A stretch of DNA of 64,000 nt from the NCBI RefSeq assembly GCF_022846615.1, contig NZ_AP025637.1:2505001-2569000 (forward strand). The letters run 5' to 3'. This stretch comes from Roseomonas fluvialis (GTDB lineage Bacteria > Pseudomonadota > Alphaproteobacteria > Acetobacterales > Acetobacteraceae). A model generated the notes under the pieces. The model did no database searches, was not told the DNA's origin, and saw only the letters and a list, made by a program, of their open reading frames with translations. Both the position numbers and the translations under genes were made by a program. Positions 52,214 to 62,841 of this stretch are shown here, piece after piece; position 1 is the first letter of the stretch, and each line of letters begins with the position of its first letter.

Positions 52214-52549
52214 ACGCTGCGCCTCCCCACCGGCTGTCAGGGCCCCTCCAGACCAGGCCGGCGGACTTCGGATCGATCAGCGCGGATGGTAGGCATGCTC
52301 ACGCACCCTGGCCTCCACTCCGGGCGGTGGCGTGCCTGCTCCGCACCCTGGGTTGAATGGCATGCGATGCGATCCGCGCTTCAACGTCCGCGGCGGTGAC
52401 GTTGGCGAGCGGCACGGTTGTCGGGCGCATCGTGATCGGGTCGGATGTCGCTCCCGGCCATCAGCGCCGGTGATCGCCGCCATTTGAAGCTTGCGCTGGG
52501 CAATCCCTCGCGGCCATCCGACATGGGGGACAGCCCCAGGAGAGACGCC
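52214..52549. other. Intergenic region
   Basis: About 335 bp between greB and the pirin gene. No terminator, RNA gene or supported open frame is seen. Frames on the minus strand here are shadows of the pirin gene. Confidence 0.45.
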
Positions 52550-53503
52550 ATGTCCACGCTCGACGAGACCGACCCGCTCTGCCCGCCGCCCCCGCCCGGC
52601 ATCGAGACCGTCATCATCCCGCGCGCCCACGACGTGGGTGGCTTCGAGGTGCGGCGCGCCCTGCCGGCGCGTGAGCGCCAGTTGGTCGGCCCCTTCATCT
52701 TCTTCGACCAGATGGGGCCGGGGGAATTCCTGACGGGGCAGGGGCTGGATGTGCGCCCGCACCCGCATATCGGCCTGTCCACCGTGACCTACCTGTTCGA
52801 GGGCGAGATCCTGCACCGCGACAGCCTCGGGTCGCAGCAGCCGATCCGCCCAGGCGAACTCAATTGGATGACCGCCGGGCGCGGCATCGTGCATTCCGAA
52901 CGCACCGACGCGGCGCAGCGCGAACTGCCGGCGCGGCGGATGTTCGGCATCCAGTCCTGGGTGGCGCTGCCGAAGCACGCCGAGGAGACCGCGCCCGCCT
53001 TTGCGCACCACGACGCCGGAGCGCTGCCTTTCATCGACGATGGGGGCGTCCGGATGCGCCTCATTGCCGGCGAGGGCTGGGGGTTGCGCGCGCCGGTCGA
53101 GGTGTCCTCGCCGCTATTCTACGCCGATGCGATGCTGGCACCTGGCGCGCGTCTGCCGCTGCCCGACGGGCACGAGGAACGCGGCGCCTATGTGGTGCAG
53201 GGCAGTGTCAGCGTCGCGGATACGACCTTCGAGGCCGGGCGGATGCTGGTGTTCCGCGCCGGGGATGCGCTGGCACTCACGGCCGGCCCGCAGGGCGCGC
53301 GACTGCTGATGCTCGGCGGGGCGGTGATGGACGGGCCGCGCTACCTGCACTGGAACTTCGTCGCCTCCTCGCGCGAGCGGCTGGAGCAGGCCAAGGCCGA
53401 CTGGAAGGCCGGCCGCTTCGCCAAGGTTCCCGGAGACGAGGCCGAATTCATTCCGCTGCCCGAGGGCCGCGTGACGGTGCGGGCGGAAACCCGGCCGGTC
53501 TGA
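52550..53503 (+). CDS. Pirin family protein
   Basis: 317 aa from ATG 52550, with AGGAGA upstream. Typical pirin motifs are FIFFDQMGPGEF, VRPHPHIGLSTVTYLFEG with the metal-binding histidines, and TAGRGIVHSERTD. The C-terminal cupin ends MDGPRYLHWNFVASSRERLE. Bacterial pirins have quercetin 2,3-dioxygenase activity or act as regulators; the physiological role is not evident. It is monocistronic. Confidence 0.92.
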   Translation: MSTLDETDPLCPPPPPGIETVIIPRAHDVGGFEVRRALPARERQLVGPFIFFDQMGPGEFLTGQGLDVRPHPHIGLSTVTYLFEGEILHRDSLGSQQPIRPGELNWMTAGRGIVHSERTDAAQRELPARRMFGIQSWVALPKHAEETAPAFAHHDAGALPFIDDGGVRMRLIAGEGWGLRAPVEVSSPLFYADAMLAPGARLPLPDGHEERGAYVVQGSVSVADTTFEAGRMLVFRAGDALALTAGPQGARLLMLGGAVMDGPRYLHWNFVASSRERLEQAKADWKAGRFAKVPGDEAEFIPLPEGRVTVRAETRPV

Positions 53504-53615
53504 TGCCGGCCGGCGGCGTAGCCCGGCGTCTCGGCGCACGGGTCTGGCGCGGCGGCTGTGCGCGAAGCCAAGCGCATCCCAGCGCCAGGCGTCGCCATGG
53601 CCGACAAGGCGCCGG

Positions 53616-54560
53616 CTATCGCCAATCCAGCGCATAGACCGCGGTCTGGTCCGGCCCGTTCGGCCGGCAGGCTGCCGTGGTGTAGGGCGCCCGCGGCGGG
53701 TTGGCGGCGCGCACCGCGCCGGCGAAGGGGCTGCAGGCGATGCGGGCGGCGAGTTGCCGTTCGGTTTCGGCCAGGCCCGGCACACCCTCGGGCCAGGCGG
53801 CGCGCAGCAGGCGCTGCGCCTCGGTGGCGTGGCCGGCATAGACCAGGCAGGCGGCGAGGCGTGCGGCCTCGACGCCGGGATGCACCCCGTCCCGCGCCGA
53901 CCAGTCGCGTGCGCGCAGGGCCGCGATGGCCGCGGGTATGTCCGGGTAGGTGGCGATGCGCTGTTCCGGCGGGGGCATCTCCTCGGGCGCTGTCATGTCG
54001 GCGCAGGCGGTGCCGATCGCGGCCGACACCGGGCGGCGCATGGCGACCACGTCCGGCACCACCGCTCGCCCGTTCCAGTGGAGCGGGATCGTCGGGTGCA
54101 GGTCGGAAGCCCGGCTGGCGGGGGCGTCCCAGAAGTCGAAGGCCGCATCCGCCAGCACCATGCCCGGGCCGCCGGGCGGCATCAGGCGCAGCACCGCGGG
54201 TTCCCGCTTGCCCAGCGGCAGGGAGGCGACATGGGCGATCCCCTGGGGGCCGCGTTGGAACAGATGGAGCGTCCAGCAGCAATAGGCGCCGCCGGTCCAC
54301 CCGGTGATGCCGATGAGCGTGACACCCGGCGCGACAGCCAGCTGGGCGGCATCGCCGAAGGGTTCGAAGCGCTGCGCGCGGGCTTCAAACACGGCCGTGC
54401 CGCCGCGGGTGAGGCGAAGGATCTCGCCCCTGCCATACGGCGCGGCGATGATGCGCCCGGCGCCGGCGGCGTCATGGAGGGTGCGGCGGGGCTGGGCGTT
54501 TGCCTCATGTGGGAAGACAAACCACAGAATCAGGCCGATCGCGGCGATAACTCGTATCAT
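53616..54560 (-). CDS. Exported hypothetical protein
   Basis: 314 aa with a signal peptide (MIRVIAAIGLILWFVFPHEA, cleavage near ANAQ). The mature part has a beta-rich middle (VTLIGITGWTGGAYCCWTLH) and a C-terminal region resembling a Sel1/lysozyme-inhibitor-like helical part. Several cysteines may form disulfides. No family is recognised with confidence. It starts in the mazG stop codon (ATGA), so it is cotranscribed with mazG, though a functional link is unlikely. Confidence 0.65.
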   Translation of the reverse strand: MIRVIAAIGLILWFVFPHEANAQPRRTLHDAAGAGRIIAAPYGRGEILRLTRGGTAVFEARAQRFEPFGDAAQLAVAPGVTLIGITGWTGGAYCCWTLHLFQRGPQGIAHVASLPLGKREPAVLRLMPPGGPGMVLADAAFDFWDAPASRASDLHPTIPLHWNGRAVVPDVVAMRRPVSAAIGTACADMTAPEEMPPPEQRIATYPDIPAAIAALRARDWSARDGVHPGVEAARLAACLVYAGHATEAQRLLRAAWPEGVPGLAETERQLAARIACSPFAGAVRAANPPRAPYTTAACRPNGPDQTAVYALDWR

Positions 54561-55369
54561 GTCTCACGCTCCACGCGTTTCGCGTCGGACCAAAGGGTTT
54601 CCATTTCGTGCAGTGTACTTTCCGCAGGTGTTTTTCCTGCAACTTTCAAAGTTTGTTCGATATAGCTGAACCGACGTTCGAACTTTCGGTTGGCACCTCG
54701 CAGGCAGTCCTCCGGGTCGAGGTCCAGTTTGCGGGCGAGGTTCGCCAGCACAAAGAGCAGGTCGCCCACCTCATCGCGTAATGCCGCAGGATCAGCGGGA
54801 TGGCCATCACTGCGGAGTTCCGCGCGTAGCTCGGCAGCCTCCTCCTCGAGCTTGTCGAGCACGGCCACGGCGTCAGGCCAGTCGAAACCTACCCGCCCGG
54901 CGCGGCGCGTGAGCTTGGCGGCGCGGGTCAGGGCGGGCAGGCCGGTCGGGATGCCGGCCAGCGTGCCGGTCTCGGCACGGGTGGCGCGCTCGGCGGCCTT
55001 CTGAACCTCCCAGGCCGCCACCTGCTGGTCGGCGGTGCGGGTTTCCTCGGCCCCGAACACATGCGGGTGGCGGCGGATCATCTTGTCGGAGATGGCGCCC
55101 GCCACGTCGGCGAAGGCGAACCAGCCGCGCTCCTCCGCCATACGGGCGTGGTAGACCACCTGGAACAGCAGGTCGCCGAGCTCGTCCAGAAGGATGGCGG
55201 GGGAGCCCCGCGCGATCGCGTCCTCGACCTCGTAGGCTTCCTCGATGGTGTAGGGTGCGATGCTCGCAAAATCCTGCACCTGGTCCCAGGGGCAGCCGGT
55301 CTCGGGGTGGCGCAGCCGGGCCATGACCTCGATCAGGTGCAGCGTCGCGGTGGCGGGGTCCTGGGGCAT
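54557..55369 (-). CDS. mazG: Nucleoside triphosphate pyrophosphohydrolase MazG
   Basis: 270 aa. Both MazG halves are present: RLRHPETGCPWDQVQDFASI, the EEAYEVEDAI metal motif and LLDELGDLLFQVVYHARMA in the first, and LEEEAAELRAEL with LRDEVGDLLFVLANLARKL in the second. MazG hydrolyses non-canonical NTPs and modulates ppGpp-related toxicity. The GCPWD motif with the EExxE pattern is diagnostic. Confidence 0.95.
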   Translation of the reverse strand: MPQDPATATLHLIEVMARLRHPETGCPWDQVQDFASIAPYTIEEAYEVEDAIARGSPAILLDELGDLLFQVVYHARMAEERGWFAFADVAGAISDKMIRRHPHVFGAEETRTADQQVAAWEVQKAAERATRAETGTLAGIPTGLPALTRAAKLTRRAGRVGFDWPDAVAVLDKLEEEAAELRAELRSDGHPADPAALRDEVGDLLFVLANLARKLDLDPEDCLRGANRKFERRFSYIEQTLKVAGKTPAESTLHEMETLWSDAKRVERET

Positions 55370-55518
55370 GGCGCATCCGTGGGGGGGCGTGGCCGTCCTT
55401 CCTCCCGCGCCGTCGCGGCGCCCGCAAGCCCCCGCGCGGTGTTGTCAGCCGCCGCCACGCCGCCGAGACTGCCAGGACGCGCGGCTGTTGCGCGCCGCCC
55501 AGCAAGGATCCGCCCCGC

Positions 55519-57546
55519 ATGTCCAAGGTCCGTGTCGTCTGTGCCCATGACTGTCCCGACATGTGCTCGCTGGTCGCGGAGGTCGAGAATGGCCGTGTCC
55601 TGCGCATCCAGGGCGATGCGGACGAGGCCTGGACCGCCGGATTCGCCTGCGCGAAGGTCACGCGGGACACCGAGACGGTGCATTCGCCCGACCGGCTGCG
55701 CACGCCCCTGCGCCGCTCGGGGCCGAAAGGCAGCGGCCGGTTCGAACCCATCACCTGGGATGCGGCGCTGGACGAGATCACCGCCCGCTGGAAGGCCATC
55801 ATCGCCGAGAGCGGGCCGGAGGCGATCCTCGGCTATGCCTATTCGGCCCATCAGGGGCACATGAACCGGCGGCTGGTGAGCGGGCTGTTCCATGCGCTTG
55901 GCACGTCCCGCCTGCAGGCCGGCACGGTCTGCGACACCTGCTGCGAGACCGCCTGGGACATGACCTGCGGCCCGGTCGGCGGCACCGACCCGGAATCCGT
56001 GGTCCATTCCGACCTGGTGATCGCCTGGGGCTGCGACCTGATGGCGGTGAACGTGCATTTCTGGGCGCTGCTCGAGAAGGTGCGGAAGTCCGGCGTGCAA
56101 CTGGTGGTGATCGACCCGCGGCGCAGCCAGACCGCGGCGCGGGCGGATTGGCATTTGCCCATCCGCATCGGCACGGATGCGGCGCTGGCCTGCGGGATCG
56201 CGCATATCCTGTTGCGGGACGGGCTGCTGGACCGCGACTACATCGCCGCGCATACGCTTGGTTTTGAACGATGGTCGACGGAAGTCCTGCCGAACTTCCC
56301 GCCGGACCGCGTGGCCTCCATCACCGGGCTGTCGGTCGCCGATGTGGAACGGCTTGCGGCCATGTACGGCGCGGCAAAGGCGTCGCTGATCCGCCTCGGC
56401 GAGGGCATGACGCGCCTCGCGAAGGGCGGCCAGGCGTTGCGCGCGGTCGCGACGCTGCCGGCGCTGACCGGTGCCTATGGCCGGGCAGGGGGCGGGGCAT
56501 TGCTGCTCGCGGCCGGGTCGATGGATTTCCAGTTCGGCGTGCTGAACCGCCCCTCCGGCCCGGCCAGCGCGCGGATGGTGAACCACCTGGCGCTCGGCGA
56601 GGCGCTGGAGGAGATGCGCGACCCGCCGCTGCGCGCCCTGTTCATCGCCGCCAACAACCCGGCCGTGACAAATCCGGACGTGAACCGCCTGCGCCGCGGG
56701 CTGGCGCGCGAGGACCTGTTCACCGTGGTGCACGACCCTTTCCTGACCGACACCGCGCGCTACGCCGATATCGTGCTGCCGGCCACCACCTATCTGGAAA
56801 CAGAGGATTTCTACCGCTCCTACGGCACCTACCGGATGCAATACGCGCCGGCCGCCGTGCCGCCGCAGCACGAAGCCCGGTCGAATTTTCACCTGGCGCA
56901 GGACCTCGGCCGGCGGATGGGGCTGACGGACCGCGCCTTCAGCGCCGCCCCACGCGACCTGGTTCCGGAGTTCTTCAAGGGCGCCACCGGCATCATCGCG
57001 GCGGTGGACCCGGCGCGGGTCTTCGAAGGCCCGGTGAAGGTCGCGCCGCCGGCCGCGCAGGAGTTCCGCACGCCCTCCGGCCGGCTCGAGATCTATTCCG
57101 AAACGCTGGACCGTCAGGGCGTCCCGCCGATGCCGACCTGGGAGGAAGACCCGGTCGAGGCCGCCGACGCCGCCCGTTGGCCGCTGCGCCTGCTGACCGC
57201 GCCGGGGTATTTCCAGGCGCATACGGCGTATGCCGCCTCGCCCTTCTTGCGCAAGCGCGAGGGCGAGCCCTGCGCCATCCTGCACCCCGAGGAAGCCACG
57301 CGCCGGGGTCTGGCCGAGGGCGATAAGGTCCTGTTGTTCAACGATCGCGGCAAGGTCGGGCTGGTGCTGCGCGTCAGCGACGAAGTTCGCCCCGGCGTGG
57401 TGCTGGTGCCCGGCCAGCGCCCGGATGGCGAGGCCGTGTCCGGCACGGTGAACATGCTGTGCGACGAACGGCGCACCGACATGGGCGAAGGGGCCTGCTA
57501 CCAATCGACCTTCCTCGATGTTGCGGCATGGCAGGACGCGGCATGA
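55519..57546 (+). CDS. Molybdopterin oxidoreductase family protein
   Basis: 675 aa. The N-terminus holds CAHDCPDMCSL (Cys9, Cys13, Cys17) and a later FACAK cysteine, the pattern for a [4Fe-4S] cluster. The DMSO reductase fold follows: ITWDAALDEI, WGCDLMAVN, VVIDPRRSQTAARADWHLP, LFIAANNPAVTNPDVNRL and YADIVLPATTYLETEDFY. No twin-arginine signal is present, so it is cytoplasmic. Related enzymes include formate dehydrogenases and assimilatory nitrate reductases; no partner subunit gene is adjacent, so the substrate is unknown. The amidase gene starts in its stop codon. Confidence 0.87.
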   Translation: MSKVRVVCAHDCPDMCSLVAEVENGRVLRIQGDADEAWTAGFACAKVTRDTETVHSPDRLRTPLRRSGPKGSGRFEPITWDAALDEITARWKAIIAESGPEAILGYAYSAHQGHMNRRLVSGLFHALGTSRLQAGTVCDTCCETAWDMTCGPVGGTDPESVVHSDLVIAWGCDLMAVNVHFWALLEKVRKSGVQLVVIDPRRSQTAARADWHLPIRIGTDAALACGIAHILLRDGLLDRDYIAAHTLGFERWSTEVLPNFPPDRVASITGLSVADVERLAAMYGAAKASLIRLGEGMTRLAKGGQALRAVATLPALTGAYGRAGGGALLLAAGSMDFQFGVLNRPSGPASARMVNHLALGEALEEMRDPPLRALFIAANNPAVTNPDVNRLRRGLAREDLFTVVHDPFLTDTARYADIVLPATTYLETEDFYRSYGTYRMQYAPAAVPPQHEARSNFHLAQDLGRRMGLTDRAFSAAPRDLVPEFFKGATGIIAAVDPARVFEGPVKVAPPAAQEFRTPSGRLEIYSETLDRQGVPPMPTWEEDPVEAADAARWPLRLLTAPGYFQAHTAYAASPFLRKREGEPCAILHPEEATRRGLAEGDKVLLFNDRGKVGLVLRVSDEVRPGVVLVPGQRPDGEAVSGTVNMLCDERRTDMGEGACYQSTFLDVAAWQDAA

Positions 57547-58946
57547 GCGACCTCGCCACCTTGCCGGCGACCGAACAGGCCCGGCTGATCCGCACGCGGC
57601 GCGCTTCGCCGGTCGAGGTGGTGCGGGCCGTGCTCGACCGCATCGCGGCCTGGGAACCGCGGCTGAATGCCTTCGCTGTGCTGGATGCCGAGCGCGCCCT
57701 GGAGGCCGCGCGTGCGGCCGAGGCAGCGGCGATGGGCGATGACGAACTCGGCCCGCTGCACGGCGTGCCGGTCACGGTCAAGGACATCACGGCGGTCGCG
57801 GGACTGCCGACCCGGCGCGGATCGCGGCTGACCGACCCGACGCCGATGGGCCATGATTCGCCGGTGGTGGCGCGGCTGAAGGGCGCCGGGGGGATCATCC
57901 TCGGCAAGACGACGGCCACCGAATACGGCTGGACGGCGGTCAGCAGCAGCCCCTTGACCGGGCATACGCATAACCCGTGGAAGCATGGGGTTACGGCCGG
58001 TGGCTCGTCGTCCGGCGCGGCGGCTCTGGCCGGGGCCGGCTGCGGGGCGCTGCACCTGGGCACGGATGGCGCGGGGTCGATCCGGCTGCCAGCGCATTTC
58101 TGTGGCGCGGTGGGGCACAAGCCGACCTTCGGCTTGGTGCCCTATGCGCCGGTGACGAACAACCAGTCGCTCTCCCATGCGGGGCCAATCACCCGCACGG
58201 TGGCGGACGCAGCGCTGATATTGGAAGTAATGTCCGGGCTACATCCTTCTGATCATACGACATTACCGGGCGGATTCCGGGCCGGAGATGTCGGCCCGGC
58301 CGATCTGCGCGGGCTGCGCATCGCCTATAGTCCGGACCTGGGCCATGCGCGCGTCGACCCGGACGTCGCCGCCGCCGTGCGCGCCGCCGTTGCAGCCTTC
58401 GCGGAGGCCGGTGCGCGGGTTGAGGAGGTCTCGCCGCCCTGGGGCCCGAAGGGGCCGGGGTTGGAACGCGACCTCTGGGGCGTGGCGATGCTGCCCTTTG
58501 CGGAGGAAGACCCGGCCCGCCGCGCGCAGCAGGACCCGGGGCTGGCGGCCTGCCTGGCGGAATACGGCACCATGACCCTGGCCCAGGCGATCGCCGCCCA
58601 GGGCAAGCGGATCGCCTACGCGGCCGAGATCGGCGACTGGTTTGCCTCCGGCTGGGACCTGCTGGTGACGCCGGCGGCCTCGGTCACGGCCTTCGAGGTC
58701 GGGCGGCAGCGCCCGGCGCATTGGCCCGACCATGTCTGGGACTGGCTGGTCTGGGCGGAGTTCTCGTATCCCTTCGACCTGTCGCATGGCGCGGCGGTCT
58801 CGGTGCCGTGTGGCCGGGACGGGCAGGGACTGCCGATCGGGCTGCAGATCGCTGGGCCACGCTGCGCGGATGCGCTGGTGTTGCGCGCGGCGGCGGCCTT
58901 CCTGGCGGCGCGTCCGTTTGCACCCGGGTTCGCATCGCTCGACTGA
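57543..58946 (+). CDS. Amidase signature family protein
   Basis: 467 aa. The amidase signature is clear: GPLHGVPVTVKDITAVAGLP with the catalytic Lys, and TAGGSSSGAAALAGAGCGAL with the Ser pair, followed by LGTDGAGSIRLPAHFCGAVG. It resembles GatA, but no GatB/GatC lie nearby, and the isolated position argues for a catabolic amidase or a salicylate/acetamide-type amidase. It begins in the molybdoenzyme stop codon, so the two may act on one pathway. The substrate is not inferred. Confidence 0.87.
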   Translation: MSDLATLPATEQARLIRTRRASPVEVVRAVLDRIAAWEPRLNAFAVLDAERALEAARAAEAAAMGDDELGPLHGVPVTVKDITAVAGLPTRRGSRLTDPTPMGHDSPVVARLKGAGGIILGKTTATEYGWTAVSSSPLTGHTHNPWKHGVTAGGSSSGAAALAGAGCGALHLGTDGAGSIRLPAHFCGAVGHKPTFGLVPYAPVTNNQSLSHAGPITRTVADAALILEVMSGLHPSDHTTLPGGFRAGDVGPADLRGLRIAYSPDLGHARVDPDVAAAVRAAVAAFAEAGARVEEVSPPWGPKGPGLERDLWGVAMLPFAEEDPARRAQQDPGLAACLAEYGTMTLAQAIAAQGKRIAYAAEIGDWFASGWDLLVTPAASVTAFEVGRQRPAHWPDHVWDWLVWAEFSYPFDLSHGAAVSVPCGRDGQGLPIGLQIAGPRCADALVLRAAAAFLAARPFAPGFASLD

Positions 58947-59222
58947 GCGGTCCAACGGCTGTCGCGGGTCAGGACGTTGCGGGCAAGCAAACGGCGTCGG
59001 CGAGTGGCGTGACTGTCGGCCGGACGCTCGCACGCCACAGGTGGCACGGGGAGACGCCGGGACCCCGCTAGGGATCGCGCGCTGCAGGTGCGGCAAATGG
59101 GCGGGGTCCGGAGGGGCGAGGCAGCCAAACCCTGGCGCGTATGATTGCCGCATAAGGTATATTATGGAAATAAAACGCCTGGGCGAGGTTCGCGCGAACG
59201 GGCCCCTGGCGCGCGCAGCGGC

Positions 59223-62200
59223 CTAGATCTCCTCCACCGCCGAAACCCCCGGCAGCACCTTCATCGCCTGCAGCACTCGCGGCCCGACATTCCACCCTTG
59301 CGGCAGCGCCACCTCGACCTCCTGGCCCAGCGCGATCCGCGGCACCAGCACCACGCGCCCGCGGCCACGGCCTTCCCGCGCCAGGATGTCGCGGATCGGG
59401 TCCACCGCCTGGATATCCTCGATCCAGAGGCGGATGCCGCCGCCGGCGCCATTGGCAGCCTTCTCCAGCGCCTCGACATCGGTCGCGGTCAGGCGCAGCG
59501 CCTCGCCCTCCATCCGCGCATCGGCCGTGACCAGCACGGCCTTGCCCTCGGCGAGCAGGTCGCGCGACCGGTTCAGCACCTCCGAGAAGCAAGTCACCTC
59601 GTAGGAGCCCTGGGCATCGGACAGGCGCACCCAGGCCATGCGGCTGCCGGTCTTGGTGGTGCGTTCCTTGGAATTCACCACGGTCCCGGCCAGCTTCAGC
59701 CGGGCCGAGCCGCCGCGCGCCCGGTCGGCGATATGCGCCGAGGGCGTCACCCCCAGGCGCTGCAGCGCCTTCCGATAGGTATCCAGCGGATGCGCCGAGA
59801 GATGGAAGCCGACGGCCTCCGCTTCATGCGCCAGGCGTTCGAACAGCGGCCAATCCGGAACGTCTGGCAGGCGCAGCGGTTCGTCCTGCGCGGCGTCCGC
59901 GCCGAACAGGCCGATCTGGCCGGACCCGCGTTCCTCGGCATTGGCCTGCGCCCGGCGCAGAATGGTCTCGGCGCCGGCCATCACCCGGGCGCGGTTCTTC
60001 TCCAGCGGCTCGAAGGCGCCGGCGCGGGCCAGGTTCTCGATCTGCATCTTGTTCAGCAGCTTCGGGTCGACCCGCGCGGCCAGTTCGGCCAGCGACTGGA
60101 ACGGGCCCGCGGCATCGCGCGCCGCGGCTAGGTCGCGCATCGCCGCCTCGCCCACGCGCTTCACCGCGGCCAGCGCGAAGCGGATCGCCTGCTTGCCCTC
60201 GGGCGTGGTTTCGACCCGGAACTCCGCGCCTGATCGGTTGATATCCGGCGGCAGGATCGGGATGCCCAGCCGCGCGCATTCCTGCATGTGGCCGGCGAGT
60301 TTGTCGGTGTTCGACACGTCCAGCGTCATCGACGCCGCCATGAACGCCACCGGGTGGTTCGCCTTCAGCCAGGCCGTCTGGTAGCTGACCAGCGCATAGG
60401 CCGCCGCGTGGGACTTGTTGAAGCCGTAGTCGGCGAAGCGCTCCATCAGGTCGAAGATCTCGGCCGCCTTGGCAGCCTCGATGCCGCGTGCTTCCGCGCC
60501 GTCGCAGAAGATCTTTCGTTGCGCTTCCATCTCCGCGCGGATCTTCTTGCCCATCGCGCGGCGCAGCAGGTCGGCCGCACCCAGGGAATACCCGGCCATG
60601 TCCTGCGCGATCTGCATGACCTGTTCCTGATACACCATGATGCCGAAGGTCTCGGCCAGCACATGGTGGATCGCCGGGTGCGGGGCCGCCCAGGGCTCAC
60701 CCGCCTTGCGCGCGCAATAGGCCGGGATGTTCGCCATCGGCCCAGGGCGATAGAGCGCCACCGCCGCGACCAGATCCTCGAAGCGCGAGGCGCGCATCTG
60801 TCGCAGGCAGTCGCGCATCCCCTGCCCTTCGAACTGGAACACCCCCGCCGCGTCGCCCTTGGCCAGCATGGCGTAGGTGGCCGGGTCGTCGAGCGGGATC
60901 GCCATGATGTCGATCGCGATCCCCTGCCCCTTCAGGATGCCGAGCGCACGTTCGATCACCGTGAGCGTCTTGAGACCGAGGAAGTCGAACTTCACCAGGC
61001 TCGCCGCTTCCGCGTATTTCATCGAGTACTGCGTGACCAGCATGTCCGACCGCGGGTCGCGGTACAGCGGCACGATGTCGATCAGCGGCTTGCGCCCGAT
61101 CACCACGCCTGCCGCATGGGTGGAGGCATTGCGGTACAGCCCCTCCACCTGCTGCGCGATATCGAGCAGGCGCGCCACCTGCTCATCCCCGTCGCGCATC
61201 TCCGACAGCCGCGGCTCGCCGGCGATGGCCTCCGCCAGGCCGACCGGCTTGGCAGGGTTGAACGGGATGAGGGATGCAATCTTGTCCACCTGGCCATAGG
61301 GCATGCCCAGCACGCGCCCCACGTCGCGCACCGCCGCCTTGGCCTGCAGCTTGCCGAAGGTGATGATCTGCGCGACGCGGTCCGCACCGTACTCGTTGAC
61401 CACGTAGCGGATCACCTCGTCGCGCCGGTCCTGGCAGAAGTCGATGTCGAAGTCGGGCATCGACACCCGCTCGGGATTCAGGAAGCGTTCGAACAGCAGC
61501 CCGAAGCGCAGCGGGTCGAGGTCGGTGATCAGCAGCGACCAGGCCGCGACCGACCCCGCGCCCGAACCGCGCCCGGGGCCGACCGGAATGGGTGGCACTT
61601 GCGCCTTGGCCCATTGGATGAAGTCCGCGACGATCAGGAAGTAGCCCGAGAAGCCCATCTTCTCGATGACCGACAACTCGTAGTCGAGCCGGTCGCGATA
61701 GGTGGCGCGCGCGGCCTCGTCCGGCGGCGGCTGCAGTGCATCGAGGCGCCGCTCCAGCCCGGCCTTGGCCATGGCGCGCACCGTCTCGGCCTCGGTCATG
61801 CCGGGCGAGACCTTCGGGCAGACCGGCAATTCCGGCTTCTTCGATTCCGCCATCACCGCGCACATGCGCGCGATCGCCAGCGTATTGTCGCAGGCATCCG
61901 GCACGTCGTGGAACAGCGCGCGCATCGCCGCCGCCGGCTTGAACCAGTGCTCGGGGGTGACGCGCCGGCGCTCGCGCTCGGCCATGGTGCGGCCCTCGGC
62001 GATGCACAGCAACGCGTCGTGTGCCTCGTGCATCTCGGGCTTGGCGAAATACACGTCGTTGGCGGCAACGATGGGCAGGCGGGCCTGCTGCGCCAGGGAC
62101 AACAGCCCGGCCTCGATCGCCGGTTCCTGTGGCAGCCCGTGGCGGTGCAGTTCGACCGCCAGCCGACCGGGAAAGGCCTCGCGCAGCACGTCCAGGATGC

Positions 62201-62684
62201 GTGCGGCACCCTCGCGCCGCCCCTCCCCGATCAGCCGCGCGACCGGGCCGAGCGTGCCGCCCGTCAGCAGGAACAGCCCCGCCGCATGGTCGCGCAGCAG
62301 GTCGAGCGTGACGGCCGGCTTGCCGGACGGATCGTCGCGCAGGAAGCCGTGCGACGAGAGCCGCTGGAGGTTGTCCAACCCCGCCGCATCCATCGCCAGC
62401 GCCACCAGCGGATCAGGGTTCTGGCGTGCGGCGTCCGGACGGTCCGGGTCGGTCTCGGCGCGCGCCAGGAACAGCCGGCAGCCCATGATGGGCTGGATGC
62501 CCTTCTTTGCGCAGGCCTCGGCGAATTCAAGGGCGCCGAACATGTTGGCGCTGTCGGTCAGCGCGACCGCCGGCATGCCGTGGTCGACGGCCAGTGAGGC
62601 CAGCTTGTCGGCCTTGATTGCGCCCTCGCTCAGCGAATAGGCGGAATGGACGTGCAGGTGAATGAAGGACGAAGACGGGCTCAT
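59223..62684 (-). CDS. dnaE: DNA polymerase III subunit alpha
   Basis: 1153 aa from ATG 62684 (MSPSSSFIHLHVHSAYSLSE). The PHP domain opens with HLHVHSAYSL. The polymerase core has GPGRGSGAGSVAAWSLLITD and PDFDIDFCQDRRDEVIRYV with catalytic aspartates, then NKSHAAAYALVSYQTAWLKA. An OB domain follows near the C-terminus. This is the replicative DnaE1 type by its length and N-terminus. It is monocistronic and convergent with the amidase gene; lolD is upstream in the same direction, with hupE-like between on the other strand. Confidence 0.97.
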   Translation of the reverse strand: MSPSSSFIHLHVHSAYSLSEGAIKADKLASLAVDHGMPAVALTDSANMFGALEFAEACAKKGIQPIMGCRLFLARAETDPDRPDAARQNPDPLVALAMDAAGLDNLQRLSSHGFLRDDPSGKPAVTLDLLRDHAAGLFLLTGGTLGPVARLIGEGRREGAARILDVLREAFPGRLAVELHRHGLPQEPAIEAGLLSLAQQARLPIVAANDVYFAKPEMHEAHDALLCIAEGRTMAERERRRVTPEHWFKPAAAMRALFHDVPDACDNTLAIARMCAVMAESKKPELPVCPKVSPGMTEAETVRAMAKAGLERRLDALQPPPDEAARATYRDRLDYELSVIEKMGFSGYFLIVADFIQWAKAQVPPIPVGPGRGSGAGSVAAWSLLITDLDPLRFGLLFERFLNPERVSMPDFDIDFCQDRRDEVIRYVVNEYGADRVAQIITFGKLQAKAAVRDVGRVLGMPYGQVDKIASLIPFNPAKPVGLAEAIAGEPRLSEMRDGDEQVARLLDIAQQVEGLYRNASTHAAGVVIGRKPLIDIVPLYRDPRSDMLVTQYSMKYAEAASLVKFDFLGLKTLTVIERALGILKGQGIAIDIMAIPLDDPATYAMLAKGDAAGVFQFEGQGMRDCLRQMRASRFEDLVAAVALYRPGPMANIPAYCARKAGEPWAAPHPAIHHVLAETFGIMVYQEQVMQIAQDMAGYSLGAADLLRRAMGKKIRAEMEAQRKIFCDGAEARGIEAAKAAEIFDLMERFADYGFNKSHAAAYALVSYQTAWLKANHPVAFMAASMTLDVSNTDKLAGHMQECARLGIPILPPDINRSGAEFRVETTPEGKQAIRFALAAVKRVGEAAMRDLAAARDAAGPFQSLAELAARVDPKLLNKMQIENLARAGAFEPLEKNRARVMAGAETILRRAQANAEERGSGQIGLFGADAAQDEPLRLPDVPDWPLFERLAHEAEAVGFHLSAHPLDTYRKALQRLGVTPSAHIADRARGGSARLKLAGTVVNSKERTTKTGSRMAWVRLSDAQGSYEVTCFSEVLNRSRDLLAEGKAVLVTADARMEGEALRLTATDVEALEKAANGAGGGIRLWIEDIQAVDPIRDILAREGRGRGRVVLVPRIALGQEVEVALPQGWNVGPRVLQAMKVLPGVSAVEEI

Positions 62685-62841
62685 CGGCCGGACTCGATCA
62701 TTCCCGAACGATACACTGCGCGGGCGCCCGTGCAGAACAGGCACCCACCGGACTGCGATTCGTGTGGCATGGCAGCCTTGCGCAGGCACCGATGCGGCGC
62801 GACCATGCCTGACCCGAAGCCATCTTCACGGAGTGCTCCCG